From CAWGYQ01 sp963817395 (GTDB taxonomy: Bacteria; Acidobacteriota; Vicinamibacteria; Vicinamibacterales; CAVPJW01), in contig CAWFOC010000003.1 of NCBI GenBank assembly GCA_963817395.1, forward strand, positions 620,001-684,000: a stretch of DNA of 64,000 nucleotides, given 5' to 3'. The notes under the pieces are model-generated. The model worked only from the letters and a program-made list of their open reading frames with translations, made no database searches and was not told the origin of the DNA. A program made the position numbers and the translations under genes. This document shows positions 27,577 through 37,595 of the stretch, piece by piece (positions within the stretch are counted from its first letter, which is position 1; every line of letters starts with the position of its first letter).

Positions 27577-27934
27577 TCATGTAGGCGAGCAGGGCTCTAT
27601 CGATGCCGCCTGGCACGTTGAACTTGTAGTTCTTGTCCAGACCGAGCGTCTTTGCACCGGATTCACGGGTCCGCAGAATTAGCTCGTTCGGCTTCTTGGA
27701 TTCGGCGGCCTTCAGCTCCGTCAGCTTCCAGTCCCGATCGTCCTCGGGCCGCTCCGTCGACCGATACGTGAAGAGCCACTTGTCGATTGTCAGCTCGCCC
27801 TTGCAGCTGCCGGTCGTGTGCAGGTGCTCGACGGCCAGCGCAATGGGCACCCGCTCGGCAGGGCTTTGCGCCGCGGCGAGCCCGCCGAGGATCACGAACG
27901 TTGAAGCCACGAAGCAGAGGGTGCAGCGCGTCAT
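27560..27934 (-). CDS. Small exported protein of unknown function
   Basis: 124 residues from ATG 27934. Signal peptide (MTRCTLCFVASTFVILGGLA, cut after AAAQ), then a soluble domain of about 100 residues: VEHLHTTGSCKGELTIDKWL, FTYRSTERPEDDRDWKL and GLDKNYKFNVPGGIDRALL. The middle looks like a small pleckstrin-like or bacterial PH-type beta domain, since it reads as an acid-induced strand-turn series with a lone Cys, but I could not assign a family. It faces the dioxygenase gene tail to tail. Confidence 0.65.
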   Translation of the reverse strand: MTRCTLCFVASTFVILGGLAAAQSPAERVPIALAVEHLHTTGSCKGELTIDKWLFTYRSTERPEDDRDWKLTELKAAESKKPNELILRTRESGAKTLGLDKNYKFNVPGGIDRALLAYMSERID

Positions 27935-28139
27935 CGGATCGGCTCCTCGATTGGTTCGCCGGGAGAATACCAGAACATCGTGGAGTCCACCACGGCAGAA
28001 GCCTGCGGTCACGCTTGGGCGACGTCTCGATAAGCAGCGGCTTTCCTGAACTCGGTCTCTGTCGCCCACGAGAAGGCGGCGACGGGCGAAACCCGGCGCG
28101 AGGAGCATGTCATCCGCATGGTCAGGCGGACAGTGGCGC

Positions 28140-29714
28140 TCAGCGCGCTGGGCGTGTGACGAGGCCGCCGCCAGGCGGCGCTTCAAGAGACGGTTCCAGC
28201 AGCCGTCGGACTTCTTCAGTTGTGCTCGCGAGCTCCGGCGCAACGGCCAGATCCGGCGCCATGATTACGTGGGCCACAATCGTCGCCCCATCTTGTCTCA
28301 TCTCGGCGAGGCGGCTCGCGATACGCCGAAATGTGTCCATCTCTTCGTGGAGTGTCAGGTCGACTCGGACGACCACCGTCATCCGAGCAGGCGTGCCCGT
28401 TCCGGCACGACGATGGAGACGCAAGGCATCGTCGACTTCGGCAGCCTCAACGGCGTCGGGCACGCGCACGACGAGCGGGGCGACATCCCGCGGCAGGTAC
28501 AACAGCAGGGGGGCGGCTGCGTAACCGGGATAGACAACGACCGGCTCATTGCTCTGCCAGGAGACGGTGATGTTCCTGCCGACTCCGCGCCAATTCTCGA
28601 TTGGCACACCTGCATCCTGCGTAAGCCATCGGCCGGCACCAAGCGCACAGATGAGGATGAAGACTCCGGCGAGCACCGTGCGCCGATTCCTGTCACGAAC
28701 GTCAGCGATCATGAGGGCAACGAACGCGACAAATGGCAGGAGCCCCGGGAGGACGGTGCGAGGTACCAGGATGGGAAGACGAACGAGGGAGTACATCAGG
28801 ACGAGTGCCCAGAACGCGATGGCGGCTGCGAGGAGCGGCCAGCGTCGACGAGGCGCCCGCTCGCTTGCGACGAGGGTCGCCCCACCGAGAGCGATGAGCA
28901 GCCACGCCCACATCGCGCTGGCGCCGAATCCCAGGAGCTCCGACACCGTCCCCGCGACGAGTGGCGGCGAGACGCTGGGCATCCACCACGTTTCTGGCGA
29001 TCGCCGGATGGGAACGGAACCCAGCTGCACCGCGATCCAGAAGGCGAGCACGGGCGTCGCAAGCGTGACGGCGAGCCAGGTCCAGCGGAGGCACATCCCG
29101 GGACGGCGGTATGCCATGATCAGAATCAACGCTGGCAGAATCAGCCCCATACCAATGAAGTGCGTGATCGCCGCCAGAGCGGTCGCCGCCGCCAGCGCAA
29201 CGTAGCGGCGCGGGTCGCGTGGGTGCTCAGCGAGACGACAGGCGCAGAGACACGTGAGAGCCGTCGCCAGCAGCAGGAGCGCGTAATTCCGCAGTTCCTG
29301 CGAGTAGCGCAGCACGAAGGGAGACGTTGCCAGATAGAGACCGCCGAGAAGCGCCGCCAGAGGCGACTCGACCGACAGCCAGTGCACGAAAACCACGATC
29401 GTCGACACGCCCAAGATCACCGACAGCAGGCGGAGCCAGACCTCCGACTCGCCGAGCAGCGACCAGGCCCGGAGCAGCAGGTTATAGGCCGGAGGCGAAT
29501 CAAAGGGGATAGTGTCGAGCAATCCCCCGGCGAGCTCTGGTAGCGTCATCCCGATCGTGGCGACCTCGTCGACCCACCATCCCTTGTCGAGGCCAACCAC
29601 GCGGAGTGCCAGCGCGAGGGCGACGACCAGCGCGTACAAGACGCGCGGGTTGTCAGTGTGAGCCAGCGGGGTCCATCCTATCCGAGCGGCTGAAAAAACT
29701 CTGCTGCCCGCCAC
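28140..29714 (-). CDS. GT39-like membrane glycosyltransferase (GT-C fold)
   Basis: 524 residues from GTG 29714. Begins with a helix (VLYALVVALALALRVVGL) and the first extracytoplasmic loop GWWVDEVATIG, whose Asp-Glu pair matches the catalytic acid of dolichyl-phosphate-mannose-type and ArnT-type transferases. About ten more helices follow, then a C-terminal periplasmic domain (VSWQSNEPVVVYPGYAA). It should transfer a sugar from a polyprenyl-phosphate donor on the outer face of the inner membrane; the acceptor is unknown. It is followed in the same direction by nothing until 27934 and preceded by a second, truncated GT39 relative. Confidence 0.8.
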   Translation of the reverse strand: MAGSRVFSAARIGWTPLAHTDNPRVLYALVVALALALRVVGLDKGWWVDEVATIGMTLPELAGGLLDTIPFDSPPAYNLLLRAWSLLGESEVWLRLLSVILGVSTIVVFVHWLSVESPLAALLGGLYLATSPFVLRYSQELRNYALLLLATALTCLCACRLAEHPRDPRRYVALAAATALAAITHFIGMGLILPALILIMAYRRPGMCLRWTWLAVTLATPVLAFWIAVQLGSVPIRRSPETWWMPSVSPPLVAGTVSELLGFGASAMWAWLLIALGGATLVASERAPRRRWPLLAAAIAFWALVLMYSLVRLPILVPRTVLPGLLPFVAFVALMIADVRDRNRRTVLAGVFILICALGAGRWLTQDAGVPIENWRGVGRNITVSWQSNEPVVVYPGYAAAPLLLYLPRDVAPLVVRVPDAVEAAEVDDALRLHRRAGTGTPARMTVVVRVDLTLHEEMDTFRRIASRLAEMRQDGATIVAHVIMAPDLAVAPELASTTEEVRRLLEPSLEAPPGGGLVTRPAR

Positions 29715-29865
29715 GACGAAGACCTCGACACTGCAGAAGGAGCCGCAAGAGGCCGGCGATCAAGGGTACACGGTACTCGGCAAAACCGTGGGCAGCACGA
29801 TGGTGGGCGGCACCGAACTGTCGCGATTGCCCGACGCGCGGCCCGTTGAGGCTTCATTGCTTTCG

Positions 29866-30833
29866 TCAGGGGTTCGCCGCCCGCCTGGTCGAGGCAGGCA
29901 CGAACGTGTAGAGATGGACCAGCTTGAACGTATCGTGCCAGGCGAGGCGCATGCGGGTATCCTGGCGATATCGGTCGACGACTTTCTCCACACCGTTTGG
30001 CCATGCACGGTTCCTGACGACGACGATTTGAGTGGCGCGACCGCTCGTCACGAAAGGGTCGAAGCCCTCCGCATCGTCCAACTGGATAGGCGGCTGTCGA
30101 CCCGCCATTTCACGACGAAGGTAGAACGCGAAATCGTCGAGCGGCACGACCCCGATGAGGATCATGCGCTCGGCCGGGCCACTGCGCGTCCTCAAGACCT
30201 TGGCGGCGCTTTGCCAGTCCGGATTGTGCTTGTAGACGGTCCATTGCACATCTTTTCGCAGGAGCCCGCCGTACGAAACGACACCGAGAACGAGCAGCCC
30301 TGCCGTCGCGGCCGTCCTGAGAGACGTCAACGACAGACTCGATGCGCCGCGCGCGATTGCGATCGCGAAGAAGGGCAGGCCCGCGAGCACGTAGCGCTCG
30401 ATGTACATCCGATCACGCCCTGCATCGGCGAGCTTGGAGGGCGGGCGCGGGAGATCCATGAGCGGCAATCTGGACTCTGCGCGGTGATCCCGCGGACCAG
30501 GAGTACGAGCGCGGCCAGTTGCACCATGAGGAGCGATGGATTCGTGAATAGGTGGTTGACCGTGGCGCTGTAGGGGTTCACCGTCCAGAGCGTGTTGCCA
30601 TGGAGGAACCACTGGAAGAACAGCATCCACCACTCGAAGATCGTAAACGGCCGAGCGAATCCCTGCCAGGTCCCCATCCCACGCAACAGATCCGCGAATC
30701 CTGTGAGGGCCGCCTCGAACTCTACCTGATGGATGTTCTCGCCGCCCAGGAAGCGTCTGAGGCCGTGCCGAGGGGTACGGCGGGAATTGAGCTCAGCCAC
30801 GCAGGTGGTGGACTCTCTGATACTCTGCCGCAC
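29866..30833 (-). pseudogene. C-terminal half of a GT39-like membrane glycosyltransferase, frame-broken and lacking its N-terminus
   Basis: About 320 residues. The readable part starts with a loop and helix region (WQGFARPFTIFEWWMLFFQW) and continues after a frame break near 30490 (-1 or +2) with MYIERYVLAGLPFFAIAIAR and a periplasmic domain containing NPDWQSAAKVLRTR. These match the second half of GT39 enzymes. The catalytic first loop and about 200 N-terminal residues are missing, because the reading ends at 30833, one base before the divergent gene's ATG. The frame break may be a consensus error, but the missing N-terminus is not explained by a single indel. A truncated copy is the simplest reading. 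Confidence 0.55.
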
Positions 30834-32127
30834 ATGGTCCGGAAGCTCACGTTTCTAGTGATCTTCCTCGTCGCCTTTGGCGTGATCACCGCGCGGATCG
30901 TCCGCACAGGCGGCCTGAACCGGCCGCCAGCCGGCGGTGACGAGCGCGATTACGAGGCTCTCGCCTTCAATATCTGGAAGGGCCGTGGCTTCGGCTTCTA
31001 CTGGAGCGATCCGGAGTGGCAGGCGCCATATCTTCGCGCGCCCGCCACCCGACGCGCGGTTGAAGGCCGCGCGTCGAGCTACTACCCGACCACGTATCGT
31101 CCGCCCGCGTTTCCCACGTTGTGGGCGCTGACCCATGCCGTCATGGGACGGAACTTTGGCGCGATTCGAATTCTGAATGCCGCGCTGATGGCAGGCGCCG
31201 TGGCGCTCGCGGCCCTGGTTGCGCTCGAGTTCGCAGGAATTCCGGCGGCCGTGCTCACGATGGTTGCGCTTCTCCTCAGTCCGGACGTCACGCTACTTCG
31301 CGCGCGGGCGGCAGGCCGAGGCATTGGCGACGTTCTTCGTCTCGCTGCTCACGTGGATCTGGGTCTCGAAGAGTGAGGGCCCGCCGTCCGTGCGCGCCGC
31401 GGCCGTGTCGGGCGCAGTGCTGGGTCTCCTGATCCTTTCCCGCAGCAATTTCGTGTTCTTTCTGCCGCTTGCCGTGCTCATACCGGCCGGGATCAGCGCG
31501 AGAGGTTCATCAGGCCGATGGATCGCGAGCGCGGGCTGCGTCCTCGCCTGTCTGCTCGTGGTCGCGCCCTGGTGGACGCGGAATATCGTGGTTACCGGCG
31601 CGTTTCTCCCGTTGGGCTCGCAGGGGCACATCAATCTGCCGGCCGGCTTCAGCCAGCGGGCACTCGACAACGAAGGACGCTGGCGATCGAGCGATGACGA
31701 CGGCGGGCTCGAGGCGGCCGGTCTCGATCCTTACTCGATCGAGTACGAGGTCCGCCTGGCCGAGCAGCGTTTCGCGCGGGCGCTCGACTGGATGCGTGCC
31801 CATCCGCGCGACGTCGTCAACCTCATGGGTCTGCACATCTGGCAGGAGCTCCGGGTGCGGCGTGGACGGACCGACTGGACGCTCCTCGTGCCCGCCATTG
31901 TCGTGGCGCTCGTGTTCTTCCGCCGGCACCCCGGGACCCCGATCATCGCGTTGATCCTGGCCGCCATGCTGGTGAGCATCGCTTTCACCTGGGGTTCCGT
32001 CGGAAAGTTCATCGTCCCAGTGCACCCAGTCACGGTCGCGATCGTCGCCGCGATGACGGTTGCGATCGCCGCATCGGTCGTCAGTGCCGTGCGCCGCGTC
32101 CGCGCCGACTCGAGCGCGGAGAAGTGA
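30834..32127 (+). CDS. GT39-like membrane glycosyltransferase, frame-broken
   Basis: ATG 30834. N-terminal helix (LTFLVIFLVAFGVITARIV), then a first extracytoplasmic loop with GGDERDYEALAFNIWKGRGF; the Asp-Glu pair fits the catalytic site of GT-C transferases. YYPTTYRPPAFPTLWA and several helices follow. The frame breaks near 31298; removing one C restores SPDVT-YFARGRQAEALATFF. The rest contains PWWTRNIVVTGAFLPLGSQG, a typical second-loop motif of these proteins, and a final helix pair. Likely transfers a polyprenyl-linked sugar; substrate unknown. Divergent from the truncated relative with a single base between starts. Confidence 0.75.
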
Positions 32128-32280
32128 GCCCGCTCGTCACTGGGCCGATGTGTGATCTGCCGTGGGCCGCGGCGCGAAGCGTCAACCGGGCTAATGTTTC
32201 CTGTCGTCTCGAGCTTCGAGGCCGGGATCGGCCGCTTCTTCCTCGTCCGCCGCCGTGCCCGCGCAAGTCGCGAGGACGAC

Positions 32281-33192
32281 GTGACCGCGGAGCGATCCCT
32301 CGGCACGCGACTCCTCCTCCTCGCCAGCGTCGTCATCTGGGGCTCGACCTTCGTGGCGATGAAGATCGCCCTCGCGGAGGTGACGCCTCTCGAGCTCGTC
32401 GGCCTGCGCTTCGGGATCGGGCTCCCGGTCCTCGCCGTGGTCCTCCGCGCGAAGCGGATCCCGCTCGGGTTCGACCGACAGGACCTCCCGGCGCTCGCGG
32501 CGGGCTCGGCGATCCTCCTCGTCCACTTCCTCGTCCAGCCGTTCGCGCTCTCGCTCGAGGGATCCACCGCGACGAACACGGGCTGGATCATCTCGTTCTC
32601 GCCGCTCGGCATCGCGCTGCTCTCCTGGCTCTTCCTCGGCGAGAGGCTCTCGGCGGGCCAGATTGGCGGCATCGCGCTCGCGACGTTCGGCGTGCTCCTC
32701 CTCGTCTCGAAGGGCGACCTCGAGAACCTCGCGTGGCTCGAGAGCCGCGGCGACTGGCTGATCTTCGGCACCGCCTTCACCTGGGCGCTCTACACGATCG
32801 TGACCCGCGACCTCTCGCGGCGCCGCTCGCCGCTCGCCGTGACGTTCGTCGTGTTCCTCCCGCTCTGCCTCGTCGCGCTCGGGACGACCGCCGCGCGCTC
32901 GGACCTCTCGCACTTCCTCCACCTCTCGCCGTCCGTCGTCGCGTCGATCGTCTTCCTCGGTGTCCTCGGCACGCTCGCCCAATGGTTCTGGCAGCTCGGC
33001 GTCGGCCGCCTCGGCGCCGCACGCGCCGGCGTCTACCTCTATCTCGAGCCCCTGGCGACGACGGCTCTGGCCGTGCCGCTGCTCGGCGAGACGCTGGGGG
33101 GCGCGACGGCAGTGGGGGCAGCGCTGCTCCTCCTCGGCGTCTGGCAGGCGGAGCGGAGCCCCGCGCGCGCGATCCCCGAGCCGGTGGGCTAG
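32281..33192 (+). CDS. EamA/DMT-family transporter (10 TM)
   Basis: 303 residues from GTG 32281, chosen for the GAGGA just upstream and the family's usual start (LLLASVVIWGSTFVAMKIAL). Two EamA repeats of five helices each are visible; the second begins near GDWLIFGTAFTWALYTIVTR and ends with YLEPLATTALAVPLLGETL. Members export metabolites or amino acids. Codon use stands out: leucine is nearly always CTC and almost every codon ends in C or G, unlike the neighbouring genes, which suggests acquisition from a higher-GC organism. No partner genes adjacent. Confidence 0.85.
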   Translation: MTAERSLGTRLLLLASVVIWGSTFVAMKIALAEVTPLELVGLRFGIGLPVLAVVLRAKRIPLGFDRQDLPALAAGSAILLVHFLVQPFALSLEGSTATNTGWIISFSPLGIALLSWLFLGERLSAGQIGGIALATFGVLLLVSKGDLENLAWLESRGDWLIFGTAFTWALYTIVTRDLSRRRSPLAVTFVVFLPLCLVALGTTAARSDLSHFLHLSPSVVASIVFLGVLGTLAQWFWQLGVGRLGAARAGVYLYLEPLATTALAVPLLGETLGGATAVGAALLLLGVWQAERSPARAIPEPVG

Positions 33193-33429
33193 CATCACGG
33201 ACTCGCACCCGTGTGGGTTTCCGGGAGCTTCTCACCATCGCGCGGTGACTGTCGCTCGATCGGGTGAGCGTGGCCTGGCGCGGAAGGCTCGCGCCCGCGC
33301 TGCGGGTGCGGTCGCTCGGGCATCATGAGCTCGTCGCTCTCCAGGTCCGGATTATTCGACTAGACTCTCGGGCGAAATCGGCTGTCCGGCGGGCGGAAGC
33401 GTGGCGTTCTCGGATTGAAGGAGACGGTC

Positions 33430-34891
33430 ATGATACGTGCGCGACTGGTGTGGCTGGCGTTATCGAGCGTGATGCTGGCGGATGCGGGTGTCGTGTGGGC
33501 ACAGGCCGGTGCGATCACCGGACAGGTGATGGTCCGTGAGAACCCCGAAGGCAAACACTCCCTGCTCGTTGGCCTCAATCTCCCGTCGTCGACCTCGATC
33601 GACGAGCTCCGGATCCGCAACGTGGCCGGTCCGTTCAGCTACACGGGAGGGTTCCTGCCAGACAACTGGGGTCTCACCCAGGACAAGAACGATGTCGTCC
33701 TGAAGGGGCCCGCCAGGACCGACGCGATCCGCTTCCGGCTCGACATCACGAGCCGGGGCAAGGAGTCGCCGCAGAAGTGGTTCCCCACTCGTGACATCGA
33801 GGCCCGCGCGGTTCTCGGCGGCGAGCGCCGGTTCGACGTCAAGTCCAAGCCATCGCTGGCGCCGAAGCTGGAAGTGCAGAGCTCGCTTTACGGAGCGCTC
33901 GAGGTCCCTCACACGATTCCCATCGGGCTGCCCTTCACCGCGTCGGCACAGAATGGTTACACGGCCGGAGAGTGGTCGTTCAGCATCGAAGGACATCTGC
34001 TCCCCGGGGAGGCCGGGACGACCGGGCAGAGGTACGGGCGACTCCGCCGTTTCAACGCTAGCGAGATGGCCGCATACAACGCGCTCACGAACAGTCCGTC
34101 CGTGTCGGCGCTCACGGACGCGGGCAGTCAACCGAATTCGACCACGCCGCCGCCGAAGCTGTCGGTGCCGAACGTGGACGATTTCCGCACGGCAGGGGAA
34201 ATCTGGTGGCCGACAGAGGTCGACGTGCCGAGCATGCCAGGCGTCAAGATGACGTTTCATTACACCGACGAGTGGGGCGACCGGACCGTGGATGCCGTAG
34301 CCAGTGCCCTCGTGGTCGAGCGACCGATGTACCTCCACGGCCGCAGCCAGTAACATCGTGGTCGAGCGAGCCATGTACTTCCAGTCGTGCCAGCCTGAGA
34401 TTGCCAGCGGGTCCTCGATGGTGTTCGCCGGCCAGACGCTGTGCCTCACGGGCTGCTTCCGGGATCCGAAGGTGCCCGTGATTCTAAACGGCAACCGCAA
34501 TGTTTTTCCGCGCGCGTTCTCGCCCGCCTCGATGGAGGTGTACATCCCGCCGGACGTGACGCCGGGGCCGAACACGATCTCGTACGGATCGGGCTCCTCG
34601 TTTCCGTTCACCGCGCTGGGCATGAACGGATCCATCGATCAGAACCAGCTCTGGACGGGCCAGTCCACGACGATGCGCCTCGAAGTGCTGGGTACCGATC
34701 TGTCGCTGCCCGTCGAGGTCGTCAACCGGACGCCTGGCGTCATCACCGTCGAGGGCGGCGAACGTCAGGTGATCAACTCACCTGGCGGGTCGCCCAACGC
34801 GATGATACGCAGCGTGCGCGGCATCAACAAGGGCGACTTCACGATCAACTATCGCCTGATGAACGCGTCGTGTGACGCAACCGGCCAATAG
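33430..34891 (+). CDS. Secreted beta-rich protein of unknown function, frame-broken
   Basis: ATG 33430 with GGAG upstream. Signal peptide (LVWLALSSVMLADAGVVWAQ), then beta-rich sequence with PDNWGLTQDKNDVVLKGPAR, IPIGLPFTASAQNGYTAGEW and a VVERPMYLHG strand. A frame break near 34350 (removing one C in AGCCAGT gives GRSSNIVVERAMYF) joins it to a second half with a cysteine pair (LCLTGCF) and IPPDVTPGPNTISYG, a turn seen in IPT/TIG-like domains. About 485 residues in all. Probably an extracellular or periplasmic binding or structural protein; I do not recognise the family. Confidence 0.65.
34311..34382 (+). repeat. Two near-identical 26-bp copies, 46 bp apart
   Basis: Copies begin at 34311 and 34357 and differ at 3 of 26 bases. 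They encode VVERPMYL and VVERAMYF but lie in different frames, because their spacing (46) is not a multiple of three. The frame break of the secreted-protein gene lies between them. Confidence 0.6.
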
Positions 34892-35046
34892 CCTGCAGGA
34901 CGGGCGAGGGTGACCGCATCGGTAGCCGGCGACGAGCTGTGCGTTGTAGCGCGCTGGGAAGGTCGAGCTCGTCGGCAATCTACCTGCCGCCAAATAGAAG
35001 GCGTAGAGCGCGGGTCTTGAGGCCGCGCGGACATCGAGGAGGGATC

Positions 35047-35997
35047 ATGCGCGTGATTCTGCCGTGCACGTTGTTGATGCTACTGGTGTGCGCCAGCGCG
35101 GCGTCGGCTCAGAGCTGGCAGCCGCCGCCGACAGCCAGCGCTGTCCCTCGAAGTGGGGCAAGGGCGACCAGCGCGGCTCGGGCAATCACATGAAGCCCGA
35201 GACCGTGCTCAAGGCGGCGCGCCTGATCAAGACCGGCGAGGTGTTCGAGCTCGGGCGCGTGCTTCAGGAGGGCATGCCGCTGCCCGCCGGCCGCCGCTTC
35301 GAGATCATGACCAAGCGCACGCGCAACGATCCCGGCACGAACCGCCGCGGCTCGAACGAGGAGCTCATCGTCTCCGAGATCGGGCAGGTCGGCACGCAGT
35401 TCGACACCTTCAGCCACCAGATGATCGGCGGAAGCATGTACAACTGCTTCACGCTCGAGGAGAGCCGCGAGCCGCACGGGATTCAACAAGCTGGGCGTCG
35501 AGCAGGTCGGTGCGCTGATCACGCGCGGCGTGCTCATCGACGTGGCCGCGCTCAAAGGCGTGCCGGTGCTTGGCGATACCTACGAGATCACGCCGCAGGA
35601 TCTGCAGGCCGCGCTCGCCGCGCAGAAGCTGACGCTGCAGCCGGGCGACGCGGTGCTGATTCACACCGGCTGGGGCACGCTGTGGGGCAAGGACAACGCG
35701 CGCTATCAGCGCTCGAGCCCGGGACTCGGCGTCGCCGCGGCCGAATGGCTCGCCAAGCAGGATCCGATGCTGGTTGGCGCCGACAACGGCGCCGTCGAAG
35801 TGTCTCCCAATCCCGACAAGAACCTCGCCGGTCCCGGCCACCAGATCTTCCTCGTCGTGAACGGCATCCACCTGCTCGAGAATCTTCGCCTCGACGAGCT
35901 CGCCGCGCGGCGGGCGCACGAGTTCGCGCTGATCGTCGAGCCGCTGAAGATTCAGGGCGGCACCGGTTCAACGGTGGCGCCGGTCGCGATCAGGTGA
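35047..35997 (+). CDS. Cyclase-family (kynurenine formamidase-like) exported hydrolase, frame-broken
   Basis: ATG 35047 with GAGGAGGG five bases upstream. Signal peptide (LPCTLLMLLVCASAASA). The body is a metal-dependent cyclase-fold hydrolase: LGRVLQEGMPLPAGR, VGTQFDTFSHQMIG (family motif HxGTHxDxxxH, with Gln in place of the second His), NCFTLEES, TRGVLIDVAA, GDAVLIHTGWG and a C-terminal QIFLVVNGIHLLENL. Two frame breaks: near 35135 (-1 or +2) and near 35475, where deleting one C restores RERTGFNKLGVEQVG. The family hydrolyses cyclic or aryl amides; the substrate is unknown here. Confidence 0.75.
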
Positions 35998-36064
35998 TGC
36001 GCGGGTGACCGAGCTCGTGGGCGGCTTCGGCCGACGCTGGGTACCAGCAGATTTCTTAGGAAAT

Positions 36065-36153
36065 TGGCGGAGGGAGAGGATCGAACCCCCGGTTACGGTT
36101 CCCCGTACAGCGGTTTTCGAGACCGCCGCCTTCAACCGCTCGGCCATCCCTCC
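36065..36153 (-). tRNA. tRNA-Ser (anticodon CGA)
   Basis: Reads 5'-GGAGGGA...TCCCTCC-G-CCA on the minus strand with a 7-bp acceptor stem, CCA encoded, D-arm GCCGAGCGGTTGAAGGC, anticodon loop CTCGAAA (CGA at 36117-36119) and a long variable arm (TACGG/CCGTA), as class II serine tRNAs have. The T-arm has only 15 bases instead of 17: a 5-bp stem with a 5-base loop TTCGA. That is two bases short of the normal T-loop and may be a consensus deletion. It lies 83 bp after the stop of serS, same strand. Confidence 0.88.
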
Positions 36154-36236
36154 GGCACGTTCATTGTACGGCCATCGACCGCTGGTTCACGGGACGCGAT
36201 GGTGCGTGGCCACCACTGGCGGGCGACTGGCGGGCG

Positions 36237-37526
36237 TCACCTGGGCTCGATCAGCTCGAGCCCCCGCATGTACGGCCTCAGCACCGTCGGGACCACCACC
36301 GTGCCGTCCTTCCGCTGGTAGTTTTCGAGCACCGCAATCAACGCCCGGCCGACGGCCAGCCCCGATCCGTTGAGCGTGTGGACGACCTGCGCCTTCCCGG
36401 TGCCGCCCGGCCGGTACTTGATGCTGGCGCGCCTGGCTTGGAACGCCTCGGTGTTGCTGCACGACGAGATCTCCCGGTACATCGCCTGGCTCGGCAGCCA
36501 CACCTCGATGTCATACGTCTTGGCGGACGCAAACCCCATGTCGCCCGTGCAGAGGGTCACCGTGCGGTACGGCAGCTCGAGCCGTTTGAGCACGGTCTCG
36601 GCATGCGCCGTCAGTCGCTCGAGCTCCTCGTAGGAGCGCTCCGGCTCGCAGATGGTGACGAGCTCCACCTTGTCGAACTGGTGCTGGCGGATGAGCCCGC
36701 GCACGTCGGCACCGTACCGATCCCGCCTCGCTCCTGAAACACGGCGTATACGCCGTGTAGTGCAGCGGCAGCTTCGGTGCCGTCGAGAATCTCCCGCGGT
36801 GAAGATTCGTCAGCGGCACCTCCGCGGTCGGGATGAGATACGAGATCCCAGTCGCCCGCAATCTTGAAGAGGTCGGCCTCGAACTTTGGAAGATTGCCCG
36901 TCCCGACCAGCGCGGCGCTCGTCACCAGGAAAGGCGGCTCGACCTCGAGATACCCGTGCTCGGCCGTGTGCAGATCGAGCATGAAGTCGATGAGCGCGCG
37001 CGCCAGTCGCGCACCCGCGCCCAACAGCACCGAGAAACGCGCGCCCGAGATCTTGGTGGCGCGTTCGAAGTTGATGATCCCGAGGGCGGGGCCCAGCTCC
37101 CAGTGCGGCTTCGGCTCGAAGTCGAACGGACGCGGCTCTCCCTGCCGCCGCACTTCCACGTTGTCGGCGGCGGTCTTCCCCACCGGTACCAGGTAGGTAT
37201 GGCAGTTGGGAAGCTGCAGGAGCAGCGCCGTGCGCTGGCGCTCGATCGGTATCGAGCTCGATGTCGAGTTGCTTGATCTGCTGCGAGCGCACACGGTTGG
37301 CTTCGTGGACGCCTTTCGGATCGAGGCCCTGACGCTTCGCGCGCGCGATCTCATCGCCCGAGGTGTTCTGCAGCCGCTTGAGGTTCTCGAGCTCGGGGAT
37401 GAGCCGTCGCCGTCGCGACTCGAGCGCGGCAAGCTCGCCGAGCTCCACGTCGGCGTCGAGACCGCGGTTTCTCAGACCTATCTGAACCAGTTCCGGTTGT
37501 TCTCGCAGGAGGCCGGCATCGAGCAT
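36237..37526 (-). CDS. serS: Seryl-tRNA synthetase, frame-broken
   Basis: Start ATG 37526 (MLDAGLLREQPELVQIGLRN). Charges tRNA-Ser with serine in the cytoplasm. The N-terminal coiled-coil arm is seen to about 37260. The class II core has HWELGPALGIINFERATKIS (motif 1 region), PTAEVPLTNLHRG, TAYTPCFRSEAGS (motif 2) and NGSGLAVGRALIAVLENYQ (motif 3). The frame breaks near 37255, 36845 and 36725; each is restored by deleting one base (a G in each). A further pair of opposite shifts between them (36785-36800) would restore EILDG. An essential gene with several +1 breaks points to sequence error. It is followed by tRNA-Ser. Confidence 0.9.
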
Positions 37527-37595
37527 GGCCCTACATCCTATAACCGAACGCGCGAGACCATTTCCTCCGCCAGAAGCGACCACGGCGCCGGCGCG

